DNA of 64,000 nucleotides from Bryobacterales bacterium (GTDB taxonomy: Bacteria > Acidobacteriota > Terriglobia > Bryobacterales > Bryobacteraceae): assembly GCA_003135055.1 (NCBI GenBank), contig PLDF01000315.1, forward strand, positions 1,124-65,123, given 5' to 3'. The notes beneath the pieces are model-generated. The model was not told where the DNA came from and did no database searches. It was given only the letters and a program-made list of their open reading frames with translations. Position 1 is the first letter of the stretch; each line of letters opens with the position of its first letter. This document shows, one piece after another, positions 19,121-28,048 of the stretch. Both the position numbers and the translations under genes were made by a program.

Positions 19121-19340
19121 TTAACCGCGCGGATTGTTGCGAAGGCGGTTCACATAGCTAACGCCGTCTGTTATGTCGTCGCGGTCCGCCCACATGCCGG
19201 CGAACCCGAGATCACGAATAGACCGAGGCTTAGCTTTCTCTTGCTTGAGGCACGTAGATCTCGACCATGACGCCTTCCTCGATCTTCACGTCCTCAAGAG
19301 GCTTGAAAACGCCATTCTCGTATTTCGCTGCGATCATCAT
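19121..19340 (-). pseudogene. DUF104-type antitoxin, frameshifted
   Basis: ATG at 19340 (or 19337) gives MIAAKYENGVFKPLEDVKIEEGVMVEIYVPQ, the YENGVFKPLE signature of DUF104 antitoxins. This frame stops at 19230. The neighbouring frame continues KQEKAKPRSIRDLGFAGMWADRDDITDGVSYVNRL..., the usual antitoxin C-terminus that contacts the PIN toxin, ending at 19121. An indel near 19244-19252 causes the break. The gene lies 22 bases upstream of the broken PIN gene, the normal operon order. Confidence 0.8.
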
Positions 19341-19926
19341 GGCCTTCGCCTACCAACCAATCCACTGCCGACGCAATGCCGGCGCGCAGACTTTATCGTA
19401 ACACTGGAAAGCAGGCTTAACCCGGCTAATAGCAGCGATAGCGTTTCGGGTATTCTCTGGTATTTCGCGCCTTGAATTCTTGCCGAAGTGGGAGTATGAT
19501 CGCAAAGTTTTCGCCATCGAAGCCTCACGCTGACGCAAGGCTCACGGAACCTCGGTTGCACTTTGCGAAGTATGTGCATTCAGCGACTCCCCGCGGTTCG
19601 GCGAGAAGCAGTTGGGAAGCCAGTTGCGCACTCTTGGAATTGTGCCGTGGCTGTTCCAGCGCCCTGCCGGCTGCATGTGACCCAGCCTTTGCTGAATCGC
19701 TGCGCGAAACCCTCAAGCTGTGGGGCATCGGGTCTCGTGGGACCGAGATTGCATCCCAGCGAGCAGTTGTCCCAAATAGCGGCAATGGTCCGCGCCCTTG
19801 AAGCGCTCCGAATCGACAAACTCGGTGACGAGGCAGACAGGGGCGCCCGCTCGATAGGGCGAGCCCTCGGCCAGAGGGATCATCGCGAATTTCCCATTAT
19901 CTCAGCCCGCCGTACAATAGAGGAAA
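19341..19926. other. gene-poor spacer before lhr
   Basis: No intact gene was found. It contains a possible short gene fragment on the minus strand (19713-19883) and the right copy of a direct repeat (19879-19947). The rest shows no feature I can name. Confidence 0.5.
19713..19883 (-). pseudogene. possible DUF4338-like fragment fused to a copied degT start
   Basis: A 56-codon frame starts MIPLAE, the same as the degT start, because the repeat copies that site. It then reads PYRAGAPVCLVTEFVDSERF, followed by KGADHCRYLGQLLAG, and soon stops. The ETFVD-x-x-RF-x-G...YLG spacing recalls the DUF4338/DruA domain, but the Tyr-Arg-Ala-Ala-Asn-Trp core is missing. This is an impression from memory of the family, so confidence is low. 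Confidence 0.22.
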
Positions 19927-19947
19927 GTGCTGTCCTTCTTCGATCCC
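19879..19947. repeat. direct repeat flanking the DUF104/PIN segment, right copy
   Basis: Matches 18621-18693: GATCATCGCGAATTTCCC through CCCGCCGTAC nearly identical, then TGTCCTTCTTCGATCCC. It overlaps the lhr start codon region. Confidence 0.8.
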
Positions 19948-22900
19948 TTGGTTGCCGAATGGTTCGAAACGCGCTTCGGAAAGCCCACCGAGCCGCAGAT
20001 TCAAGGCTGGCCCGCCATCCGCGAAGGCCGCGACGCGCTGATCTCCGCCCCGACGGGTTCCGGTAAAACGCTGGCGGCGTTCCTGGTCTGCATCGACGAT
20101 CTGGTCCGCCGCGCGCGCCTGGGCCCGCTGCCGGAACACACGCAGGTGCTCTATGTTTCCCCGCTGAAGGCGTTGAGCAACGACGTTCATAAGAACCTCG
20201 AAATCCCGCTGGCCGAAATCTCGGCGCTCGCGGTGAAGCGGTTCGTCAAACTGGCGCCCATCCGCGCCTCCCTCCGCACCGGCGATACGCCGCAAGCCGA
20301 GCGCCAGCAGATGACGCGCACTCCGCCGCACATTCTGGTGACCACGCCCGAATCGCTCTATATTTTGCTCACCGCCGCCAAGCCGCGCGAGATGCTGAAG
20401 GACGTCCGCACGCTGATCGTCGACGAAATTCACGCCGTGGCCGACGATAAGCGCGGCTCGCATCTGGCGCTGACGCTGGCGCGGCTCGACCGCCTGGTGC
20501 AGCAGAACGGCGGACCCAGGCCGCAGCGCATCGGCCTCTCCGCCACCGTGAAGCCCATCGAGGATGTCGCCGCGTTCCTGGGCGACGATGTCCGCATGAT
20601 CGACATCGGCCATCGCCGCGCCATGGAAATTTCCGTGGAGGTTCCGCGCGACGAGCTTGGTCCCGTTGCCAGCAATGAGATGTGGGCGGGAATCTACGAC
20701 CGCACCGCCGAGCTGATCCGCGAGAACCGCACCACGCTGGTCTTCGTCAATACGCGCCGCTTGTCTGAGCGTGTGGCGCATCACTTAGCCGAGCGGCTGG
20801 GCGAAAACGCGGTGCTGCCGCATCACGGCAGCCTCTCGCGTGCGCTCCGCCTGGAAGCGGAAAAGCGTCTCAAGAACGGTGAGCTGAAGGCCGTGGTGGC
20901 TACCGCGTCGCTCGAGCTGGGCATCGATATCGGCACGGTGGATCTGGTTTGCCAGATCGGCTCGCCGCGCTCGATCGGCGTCGCGCTGCAGCGCATCGGC
21001 CGCGCCGGGCACTGGGTGGGCGCGCTGCCCAAGGGCCGCTTGTTCGTCACCACGCGCGACGAATTGGTGGAATGCGCCGCGCTGGTGCGCGCCATCCGGG
21101 AAGGCGAGTTGGACCGGCTGGAAGTTCCGCGCAACGCGCTCGACATTCTGGCACAGCAGATGGTGGCCGCGTGCGCCGCCGAAGATTTCGGCGAAGACGA
21201 GCTCTTCCACCTGATGCGGCGTGCGTGGCCGTACCGCACGCTGGAGCGCGCCGATTTCGACGCCGTGCTGGTCACGCTCTCCGAGGGCATCGCCACCGCG
21301 CGAGGGCGCAGCGGCGCATACCTGCATCGCGATGCCGTGAACCGCCGCCTGCGTGCGCGCCGCGGAGCGCGGCTCACCGCCATCACGTCGGGCGGCGCCA
21401 TCCCGGAGACCGCGCAATATCTGGTGGTGGCCGAGCCCGAAGGAACCACCGTCGGCACGCTCGATGAAGATTTCGCCATCGAGAGCCTGGCCGGCGACGT
21501 TTTTCTGCTGGGCACCACGTCCTGGCGCATCCGCCGCATTGAGCCTGGCCGCGTGCGCGTGGAAGACGCGAAGGGCGCGGCGCCCACTATTCCGTTCTGG
21601 AACGGCGAAGCCCCCGGGCGCACGCTTGAGCTTTCGCGCGAGCTCTCGCGGCTGCGCGAGGATATTATCAAGGACCCCTCCATAGAATGGTTGCAGCGCG
21701 ATTGCGGGCTTGATCGCATGGGGTCCGAGCAGGCTTCGCAATACGTTGTGGCCGGCCGTTTCGCGCTGGGCGCATTGCCCACCGCGGAGCGCGTGGTGGC
21801 TGAGCGCTTCTTCGACGAAGGCGGCGGCATGCAGCTTGTGATCCACGCCCCATTTGGCGCGCGCATCAACCGGGCGTGGGGCCTGGCGCTACGCAAGCGG
21901 TTCTGCCGCTCGTTCAACTTCGAGCTGCAAGCCGCCGCCACCGATAACGGAATCAACATCTCGCTGGGCGAGCAGCACTCATTCCCGCTCGATGCCGTAT
22001 TCGAATTTCTGCGGCCGGAAACCGTGGAAGACGTGCTGACGCAGGCGCTATTGGACGCGCCTATGTTCACCGCCCGCTGGCGCTGGAACGCCTCGCGCGC
22101 GCTAGCCATTCCCCGCTTTTCCGGCGGCCGCAAGGTTCCTCCGCCCATTCAGCGCATGAAGGCCGACGATCTGATGGCCGCGGTTTTTCCCGATCACGCC
22201 GCGTGTCCGGAAAACCTGGTGGGCGAAGTTCGCATTCCCGATCATCCGCTGGTGAAGGAAACCATCGCCAACTGCCTCTACGAAGCGATGGACCTCAACG
22301 GCCTGCGCGCCTTGCTGGCAGGCATGAGAGCCGGGCAAATCCAAACCGTGGCGATCGATACCGCCGAGCCGTCGCCTTTCTCGCACGAGATTCTCAACGC
22401 GAATCCCTACGCATATCTCGACGATGCGCCGCTTGAAGAGCGCCGCGCGCGCGCCGTCCAGATGCGCCGCACGCTGCCCACCGATTTCGCCGAAGGCGCA
22501 GGCGCGTTGGACCCCGAGGCTATCGCGCTAGTGGCCGCCGAAGCCTGGCCGGTGATGCGCGACGCCGATGAGCTTCACGAAGCGCTGCTGGGGTTGGGCG
22601 TGCTGCCGCCCGTGGATGGCGATGCCGCCATATTGTTCGCCGAGTTGACGTCGAATCGCCGCGCGGCCACGCTCACGGTGGATGGGCACGCGTTTTGGAT
22701 CGCCGCCGAGCGGCTCGATCTGGTGCGCTGCGTCTATCCGGATGCCACGGTCGCGCCGCCAATCGTCGCGCCGCCGGCCACTCGTCCACTGCCCGATTCG
22801 TTGGAACGCTGCGCCGCGGAAATCCTGCGTGGATGGTTCGAATGCTCCGGTCCGCGCCGCGCCTCGGAGCTGGCGCGCGATCTTGCCATGCCGCTCGAGT

Positions 22901-24027
22901 TGGTGGATCAAGGCTTGGCGCAACTGGAAGCCGAAGGCCAGATTCTGCGCGGCCGCTTCACGCGTCAGGAAGCGGGGGCCGAGATCGAATGGTGCCACCG
23001 CCGGCTGCTGGCGCGCATTCATCGCCTGACTATCGGCCGCTTGCGGCGCGAGATTGATCCCGTCACCACGGCCGAGTTCTTCGCCTTCCTGCATCGGTGG
23101 CAGCACCTGTCGCCGGGCACTCAGCTCCACGGCGTGGATGGAACGCTGCAGATCGTGAAGCAGTTGCAAGGCTGCGAATTCGGCGGCGCCGCGTGGGAGC
23201 TGGAAGTGCTGCCGCGCCGTGTGGCGAATTACAACCCGGAGTATCTCGACCAGTTGTGCCTATCCGGCGAAGTGAGCTGGGGCCGCCTTTCGCCGCACCC
23301 CGCGTTCGAGCGCGACGAAGAAGACCGCAAGGGCCGCCGCGTGCGTCCCACACGCGTGGCGCCGCTAGCGATTTTCCTGCGCGACGATGCCGGCTGGCTG
23401 CTCTCCACGCCGCAGCCCTCACCAAAGGATGCGCTGTCGCATCCCGCGCAAGAGCTGCTGGTGGTGCTCGAAACCCGCGGCGCGAGCTTCTTCGCCGACC
23501 TGGCGCGCGCCACCGGCCGATTGGCCAGCGAGGTGGAAGACGGCTTGTGGGAATTGGTAGCGGCCGGCCTGGTGACCGCCGACGGCTTCGAAAATCTGCG
23601 GGCGCTGCTCGACCCCAAACGCCGCCGCGGCGAAGGCCGGTCCCGCACCGCGCGTCCGCGTCATGCGCCGGGCCGCTGGGCGCTACTGCGCCACACCGAA
23701 CCCTCGCCCGATGGCAACGCGGCCGCATTCGCCAGGCAACTGCTGGCGCGATGGGGCGTAGTGTTCCGCGACGTCGCCACGCGCGAGCCGCTGGCCCCGG
23801 CGTGGCGCGATTTGCTGGTAGAGCTTCGCCGGATGGAATCGCGCGGCGAGATTCGCGGCGGACGATTTATCGCGTCGTTCATCGGCGAGCAGTTCGCGCT
23901 GCCGGAGGCGCTGGACTTGCTGCGTGCGATCAGGCGGACGGGCGAGAACGCGCCGGCGCCGGACATGCCAGGGCCTTGGGCGGCGATGCAGGCGCAGAGG
24001 GCGAATGTCCCAGCGCTGACGGTGTAG
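19927..24027 (+). CDS. lhr: Lhr-family ATP-dependent helicase
   Basis: A very long superfamily 2 helicase (1366 residues) of the Lhr group, a DNA/RNA-DNA 3'-5' helicase linked to genome repair. Motif I is APTGSGKT (residues 41-48). Motif II is the DEIH box (D166-H169), followed by SATVKP (motif III) and the second RecA domain with ATASLELGIDIG and QRIGRAGH. The winged-helix/Lhr-specific domains run from about residue 400, and the C-terminal extension typical of full-length bacterial Lhr fills the rest. The start is GTG 19927 with AGAGGAAA close upstream; the short spacing makes it somewhat uncertain. Confidence 0.92.
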   Translation: MLSFFDPLVAEWFETRFGKPTEPQIQGWPAIREGRDALISAPTGSGKTLAAFLVCIDDLVRRARLGPLPEHTQVLYVSPLKALSNDVHKNLEIPLAEISALAVKRFVKLAPIRASLRTGDTPQAERQQMTRTPPHILVTTPESLYILLTAAKPREMLKDVRTLIVDEIHAVADDKRGSHLALTLARLDRLVQQNGGPRPQRIGLSATVKPIEDVAAFLGDDVRMIDIGHRRAMEISVEVPRDELGPVASNEMWAGIYDRTAELIRENRTTLVFVNTRRLSERVAHHLAERLGENAVLPHHGSLSRALRLEAEKRLKNGELKAVVATASLELGIDIGTVDLVCQIGSPRSIGVALQRIGRAGHWVGALPKGRLFVTTRDELVECAALVRAIREGELDRLEVPRNALDILAQQMVAACAAEDFGEDELFHLMRRAWPYRTLERADFDAVLVTLSEGIATARGRSGAYLHRDAVNRRLRARRGARLTAITSGGAIPETAQYLVVAEPEGTTVGTLDEDFAIESLAGDVFLLGTTSWRIRRIEPGRVRVEDAKGAAPTIPFWNGEAPGRTLELSRELSRLREDIIKDPSIEWLQRDCGLDRMGSEQASQYVVAGRFALGALPTAERVVAERFFDEGGGMQLVIHAPFGARINRAWGLALRKRFCRSFNFELQAAATDNGINISLGEQHSFPLDAVFEFLRPETVEDVLTQALLDAPMFTARWRWNASRALAIPRFSGGRKVPPPIQRMKADDLMAAVFPDHAACPENLVGEVRIPDHPLVKETIANCLYEAMDLNGLRALLAGMRAGQIQTVAIDTAEPSPFSHEILNANPYAYLDDAPLEERRARAVQMRRTLPTDFAEGAGALDPEAIALVAAEAWPVMRDADELHEALLGLGVLPPVDGDAAILFAELTSNRRAATLTVDGHAFWIAAERLDLVRCVYPDATVAPPIVAPPATRPLPDSLERCAAEILRGWFECSGPRRASELARDLAMPLELVDQGLAQLEAEGQILRGRFTRQEAGAEIEWCHRRLLARIHRLTIGRLRREIDPVTTAEFFAFLHRWQHLSPGTQLHGVDGTLQIVKQLQGCEFGGAAWELEVLPRRVANYNPEYLDQLCLSGEVSWGRLSPHPAFERDEEDRKGRRVRPTRVAPLAIFLRDDAGWLLSTPQPSPKDALSHPAQELLVVLETRGASFFADLARATGRLASEVEDGLWELVAAGLVTADGFENLRALLDPKRRRGEGRSRTARPRHAPGRWALLRHTEPSPDGNAAAFARQLLARWGVVFRDVATREPLAPAWRDLLVELRRMESRGEIRGGRFIASFIGEQFALPEALDLLRAIRRTGENAPAPDMPGPWAAMQAQRANVPALTV

Positions 24028-24069
24028 GTAAGTCGATCTTCAACCTCGCGTAGCGATACCCTTTATAGA

Positions 24070-24516
24070 GTGACCGACCCCATTGTTGAAATCAATGAAT
24101 GCAGGTTTCTCTTCCTGACCGACATGCAACAACCGGACTACCATACGCTCAGGCTCGTCGTTATGGAAGGGCTGCCGAACGGACCGGCAGAACCATTGCC
24201 TATCGGCGGAGCGGTTATCGTTGATTGCACCCGAATCGAAGTGACCGACAACAGCCGTGTGTTCGAGCTTACTTGGGATAGCTACGTCGGGTATGCGGTC
24301 CTAAACGAATCGTTCGCTAGAGTCGATGCTGAAGAACGTTATGAAGGCACTCGGCTCCGAGTGTACTCAAAATCGCACTTCATTGACTTCCTATCGCGGG
24401 CAACGTTCGCGTCACCGGAATACCCTGGGCCGACGCAGCACTACGAGGTTTGCTGTGAACACCACGTTATTGAAGTCATATCGATGCAGCCTCCTCGGGT
24501 AGCCAAATTGCGGTAA
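24070..24516 (+). CDS. hypothetical protein
   Basis: A 148-residue protein, GTG start, 42 bases after lhr. I do not recognise it. It lacks signal or membrane segments. It appears mostly beta, with ECRFLFLTDM at the start, FELTWDSYVGYAVLNESF in the middle and EVCCEHHVIEVIS near the end, an arrangement seen in small cytoplasmic immunity-like or accessory proteins. Codon use is less GC-biased than in lhr, suggesting it may be a later arrival. Confidence 0.55.
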   Translation: MTDPIVEINECRFLFLTDMQQPDYHTLRLVVMEGLPNGPAEPLPIGGAVIVDCTRIEVTDNSRVFELTWDSYVGYAVLNESFARVDAEERYEGTRLRVYSKSHFIDFLSRATFASPEYPGPTQHYEVCCEHHVIEVISMQPPRVAKLR

Positions 24517-24637
24517 AACCAGCGCGAAATGCGAACGGGAAGAACGGGAATTGCTCTGGCGTGAAGCTTCCCTACGCCGCGCCGGATAGGCTGCCGCACT
24601 GCTACGATTGAGGAGATCGACTCGACCGGAAACTACC

Positions 24638-24919
24638 ATGGCACTCGTCGCCGTCAAGAGCAAATATCAAGTGGTCATCCCGCAAAACGTCCGCGAGCAG
24701 ATCGGTCTAAATGTGGGCGATCTGCTGGAAGCCCGGATTGAGCGTGGAAAGATTACCTTGACGCCGCAATCGCTCGTGGACCGCGGAATAGCCGAGGGAC
24801 TCGCGGACATAAGAGAAGGCCGCGTTCATGGACCATACCGCTCGTCCGCGGAAGCCATGAGAGCGTTCCAAGAGCGAACGGCCAAACTTTCCAAACGGAC
24901 GAAACGCAAGGCATCCTAG
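24638..24919 (+). CDS. AbrB/MazE-like antitoxin
   Basis: A 93-residue protein with an N-terminal swapped-hairpin AbrB domain (VKSKYQVVIPQNVREQIGLNVGDLLEARIERGKITLTPQ, about residues 5-43 in summary form). This fold binds operator DNA. The basic C-terminal half would contact the toxin encoded 3 bases downstream, which is frameshifted. ATG 24638 is chosen because the AbrB strand starts there; a TTG at 24608 is an alternative. Confidence 0.85.
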   Translation: MALVAVKSKYQVVIPQNVREQIGLNVGDLLEARIERGKITLTPQSLVDRGIAEGLADIREGRVHGPYRSSAEAMRAFQERTAKLSKRTKRKAS

Positions 24920-24922
24920 CCG

Positions 24923-25169
24923 ATGGAACTGGTTTTCGCCGAGCGCTTCGACCACAGTCTCCGTCAGGCGCCGGCGCCAGTGCAACGCGCATTCTGGAAG
25001 CAGGCTGGATTTCTGCCGTCGAATTTGGCGCCATCCCTCGTTGCGCTCGAAGAAATACGAAGGGGCCGATGATCTGTGGCAAGCGCGTGTGAACCGCGAC
25101 TGGCGCTGCTATTTCAGGATCGTCGGCGACAAGTATTGCCTGGTAGACATAACGGCTCATCCGAAGTAG
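24923..25169 (+). pseudogene. RelE/ParE-like toxin, frameshifted
   Basis: ATG 24923 gives MELVFAERFDHSLRQAPAPV, then QRAFWKQAGFLPSNL, and the frame ends at TGA near 25070. The next frame reads RHPSLRSKKYEGADDLWQAR, then VNRDWRCYFRIVGDKYCLVD and ITAHPK, ending at TAG 25169. Joined, they form a complete RelE-like cytotoxin with the usual ARVNRDWRxYF core. One extra base near 25024-25031 breaks it. The antitoxin gene upstream is intact. Confidence 0.82.
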
Positions 25170-25249
25170 GCGACGGAACTCGTAAGGCGGTCTTGGCAGG
25201 TAGAAGCGCCTGCCCCACAACGGCTGGTTTGCTCAGTGGCAGACGAAGC

Positions 25250-26503
25250 CTACTTCGCCTTCTCCACTTCCACCGCAAACGCATACGTCGCCCCAAACAT
25301 ATTCGACCGGAACACCACCCATTTCTGGTCCGGCGTAAAGCTCACGTTCGGCTCCAGCTTGTATTGGTGCTTCGACATGTTCACCAGCTTCTCCGCATGC
25401 AACACGCCGGGTGCGATCAGATCTCTCCCAATGGTCCCGCGGTCCGCGGCCGGTTCCGGATGGAATAGGTAGATCCACTGGCCGTCCGGCGCGTGCGCCA
25501 CCTGGCCCTTGTCGCCGCCGTCGCCGCAGAACAGTTTGCCGTCGCGCGTCACATTGAAGTGGATCGACCACTCGTTCCGCTCCAGATGGTAACGAGTCCG
25601 CGCGCCCGTCTCCACGTCGTAGCCGGCCAGCCAGAAGACTTCGCCGCGCGGGGTCTGCAGGTCGTACCAGATGGTCTTTCCATCGGCGCCCCAGAATTCG
25701 TGGCCGGCGATTTCCATGGTCATAGTGCGCCGGTGAACCAGGGTGATGTGCGAGCCGTCGGTGCGCATGGTCCAAATGCGATCCACCTTGTGCCAGGGTC
25801 CTTCGTGGCAGAACATCAGCAGCGCCGGGTCGGTGGGCGAAAACTCCAGGTGGTTCAGCCAGTCCGTGGCGCGGTGCAGCACCTTGGTCTCGCCGCTCTT
25901 GGTATCGATGGTGAATAGCGCCATGGGCAAATGCGCCGCCAGCCGCTCTTCCATCATCTGGCCCTTGTTGACCGGCTGATCGAGCTGCTGCGGTTGCTGC
26001 GGGCGGTTGGCGTTGTAATCCTTGCCGTCGCCTTCGATGTACGTGCCCGCCATCAGCGTCTCATCCGCGTTGACCGTCACCACCGATGCGCGTGGCGGCA
26101 GCTTGGCGATCTCGCGCGTCGCGCCGGTATCGACGTTGGTGGAATAGACGGCATCGCCTTTCGCGTAATATACGTTCGGCGTCTTGCGGCCCGTGACGAT
26201 CACGCGAACTTTCCCAGTGACCACAGACTTCGCGGTGTGCGTCGCCAGATCGAGGGCCGAAATTCCCTCCGGTGTGGTGTAGACCATCTTGCGGCCGTCC
26301 GCCGTGTAACCGTTCTGGTTGAAGTAGAGGCTGGCGCTGCCGGGCTCATTGGTAAGCCGCACGATGCGGTGGCCGGTATCGGGGTCGATCCAACTGCCCG
26401 GCGGCGGTTGGCCGCCAGTCTGCGATCCGGCTGGCACGGCCGCGCAGAGCGCGACGGCGGCCAGGATGGTCCTACGCCTGGTCCAACGCCCAATCCAACC
26501 CAT
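25250..26503 (-). CDS. secreted oligogalacturonate lyase-like protein (PL22 type)
   Basis: A 417-residue protein with an N-terminal signal (RRRTILAAVALCAAVPAGS). The body is a seven-bladed propeller. Conserved PL22 features include SPTDPALLMFCHEGPW with RIWTMRTDG, and HEFWGADGKTIWYDL, whose histidines form the Mn site in characterised enzymes. PL22 enzymes cleave the last bonds of pectin-derived digalacturonate. Export is unusual for the classical cytoplasmic Ogl. The ribosome site AGGAGA precedes ATG 26503. The gene follows an ECF sigma/anti-sigma pair by 30 bases, so it may be a target or passenger of that system. Confidence 0.85.
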   Translation of the reverse strand: MGWIGRWTRRRTILAAVALCAAVPAGSQTGGQPPPGSWIDPDTGHRIVRLTNEPGSASLYFNQNGYTADGRKMVYTTPEGISALDLATHTAKSVVTGKVRVIVTGRKTPNVYYAKGDAVYSTNVDTGATREIAKLPPRASVVTVNADETLMAGTYIEGDGKDYNANRPQQPQQLDQPVNKGQMMEERLAAHLPMALFTIDTKSGETKVLHRATDWLNHLEFSPTDPALLMFCHEGPWHKVDRIWTMRTDGSHITLVHRRTMTMEIAGHEFWGADGKTIWYDLQTPRGEVFWLAGYDVETGARTRYHLERNEWSIHFNVTRDGKLFCGDGGDKGQVAHAPDGQWIYLFHPEPAADRGTIGRDLIAPGVLHAEKLVNMSKHQYKLEPNVSFTPDQKWVVFRSNMFGATYAFAVEVEKAK

Positions 26504-26533
26504 GGATGTTCTCCTCTTGAAAGAGTAGCGCGC

Positions 26534-27256
26534 CTATTGCAGCGGCGCCGCGAACAAGATCGCGGAGGTCGGCTGCGCTGCGCCTGCCTGGTCTTCCATG
26601 GTTACCGCGACAGTCATGCCGTTCATATCCACCGGGCCCGTCCGAACATGCATGGCGGTTCCATCCGCCTGCGATTGGAACATGCCGGCGGGAACGGGCT
26701 TGGCGCCTTTCGGGATCACCCACATCTCGTAAGCCTTCCCAGCGGGGGCCGGCGGCAGGTTCGTCGCAATCAACAACACCCCCAACGCGGGATTCACGAA
26801 AATCTTTCCCTTGGGTCCGGCGCCGAAGTTGACCTGCCTGGTATCGGCGCCGTTCATGATGGTCATGGCTTCGTTGAGCCGCGTCAGATCCACCGCCTGC
26901 TGCCGCATCTGGCTGCGCACGGCGGCCAGTTCTTCCAGCGAGCTGCGCTCGCGCGCTTCGAAGTAGAAAGCCCCCACCAGGCTCAGCGCCGCCACCAAGC
27001 CCAGCCATGGCGCCCAGCCGAAGCTGCGCTGCTCTGCGCCCACCGACGCCAGGATTCGCCGCCGCAGTTTCGCGGAGGGCGTCGCCGGAGGCGCCGCGGC
27101 GCCAATCATGGATGCGACTTGTCTGGCCCGCCTCATTTCTTTCATGCAAACCTCGCAACCACGATCGAGATGCTCGCGGATTTCGCTCCGCTCCGGATCT
27201 TCGGCCACTCCCATGGCGTACAGTTCGTATTGGCCCTGCAGTTCTTCGTGGCTCAC
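26534..27256 (-). CDS. RskA-like anti-sigma factor
   Basis: A 240-residue single-pass membrane protein. The N-terminus holds the zinc anti-sigma motif (REHLDRGCEVCMKEM). A membrane helix is at about residues 85-103 (WLGLVAALSLVGAFYF). The extracytoplasmic part has the RskA-type sequence AYEMWVIPKGAKPVPAGMF. It starts with GTG and overlaps the sigma gene by 4 bases (GTGA), so the two are coupled and the anti-sigma would be made in step with its sigma factor. It most likely sequesters that sigma until an unknown envelope signal. Confidence 0.88.
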   Translation of the reverse strand: MSHEELQGQYELYAMGVAEDPERSEIREHLDRGCEVCMKEMRRARQVASMIGAAAPPATPSAKLRRRILASVGAEQRSFGWAPWLGLVAALSLVGAFYFEARERSSLEELAAVRSQMRQQAVDLTRLNEAMTIMNGADTRQVNFGAGPKGKIFVNPALGVLLIATNLPPAPAGKAYEMWVIPKGAKPVPAGMFQSQADGTAMHVRTGPVDMNGMTVAVTMEDQAGAAQPTSAILFAAPLQ

Positions 27257-27834
27257 GCCGGCACCGCCACGCCCAGTTCGTCGCGCAAATTCTTCAATGC
27301 CGCTCGCACCCAGGTTTTCACCGTGCCCAGCGGTTGCCCCATTCGCTCGGCCATTTCCGTTTGCGTCAGCCCTTCGTAGTACGCCAGCTCGATGACCTCG
27401 CGCTGCTGCGGCGTCAGCTTGAGCAGGGCCGCCCGGATCACGCGCGCATCGTCCGAAGCCAGGATGTCGCGTTCCATGTTGGTATAGAGCGCCGGGTGAT
27501 CCACCTCGTCCAACTCGAGGGCGTTGCGCTCGCGGCCGCCGGCCGACCTCAGGTAATCGATGGCGCGGTTGCGCGCCACCGAGAGCAGCCACGGTCCGAA
27601 CGCTCCGCGCTCCGCATCGAAGCCCTGCGCGCGGTTCCACACGCGCAGAAAAGTTTCCTGCACCAGGTCTTCGGCGATAGCGGCGTCGCGCACCACGCGC
27701 AGAATCAGCGAATAGGCGACGCGGCCATAGCGGTCGTAAATCTCCGCAAGGGCCTGTGGATCGCGGCTTTGGAGACGTTTGATCAGATCGGCGTCGCCTT
27801 CCGCGAGAACGGCCATGAGCAGTGAGAGCAGCAT
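27253..27834 (-). CDS. ECF sigma factor (SigK-like)
   Basis: A 193-residue extracytoplasmic-function sigma factor. Region 2 reads IYDRYGRVAYSLILRVVRD, then AEDLVQETFLRVWNRA. Region 4 reads LTPQQREVIELAYYEGLTQT with a helix-turn-helix continuing EMAERMGQPLGTVKTWVRAAL. The start is taken at 27834 (MLLSLLMAV) with GAGGAA 12 bases upstream; 27816 is an alternative. It heads a three-gene operon with its anti-sigma and an oligogalacturonate lyase. Confidence 0.92.
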   Translation of the reverse strand: MLLSLLMAVLAEGDADLIKRLQSRDPQALAEIYDRYGRVAYSLILRVVRDAAIAEDLVQETFLRVWNRAQGFDAERGAFGPWLLSVARNRAIDYLRSAGGRERNALELDEVDHPALYTNMERDILASDDARVIRAALLKLTPQQREVIELAYYEGLTQTEMAERMGQPLGTVKTWVRAALKNLRDELGVAVPA

Positions 27835-27962
27835 CGGCTTTTTGCGTTCCTCTATCGTAGTGTACGTGTGAAATGGCCGCGATAGATTTGCGAAAGCGCG
27901 CCTCGCGGCAAGCTGAAGCATGCCCGCTTGCGGAAATGAGTGCGGTGTTTTGCATTTTTCTC

Positions 27963-27991
27963 TTGACTTTATTCGTGAACCACCTTATATA
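27963..27991 (+). promoter_or_regulatory. sigma-70 promoter of the 20-residue lysine-rich gene
   Basis: TTGACT, a 17-base spacer, TATATA. The spacing is optimal and both boxes are near-consensus. The gene starts about 50 bases downstream. Confidence 0.75.
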
Positions 27992-28048
27992 TGAATCACA
28001 TTGCGATTTTTCAAGTCGCAAAATTTGATGTTAGGGAGAAACAAATCG

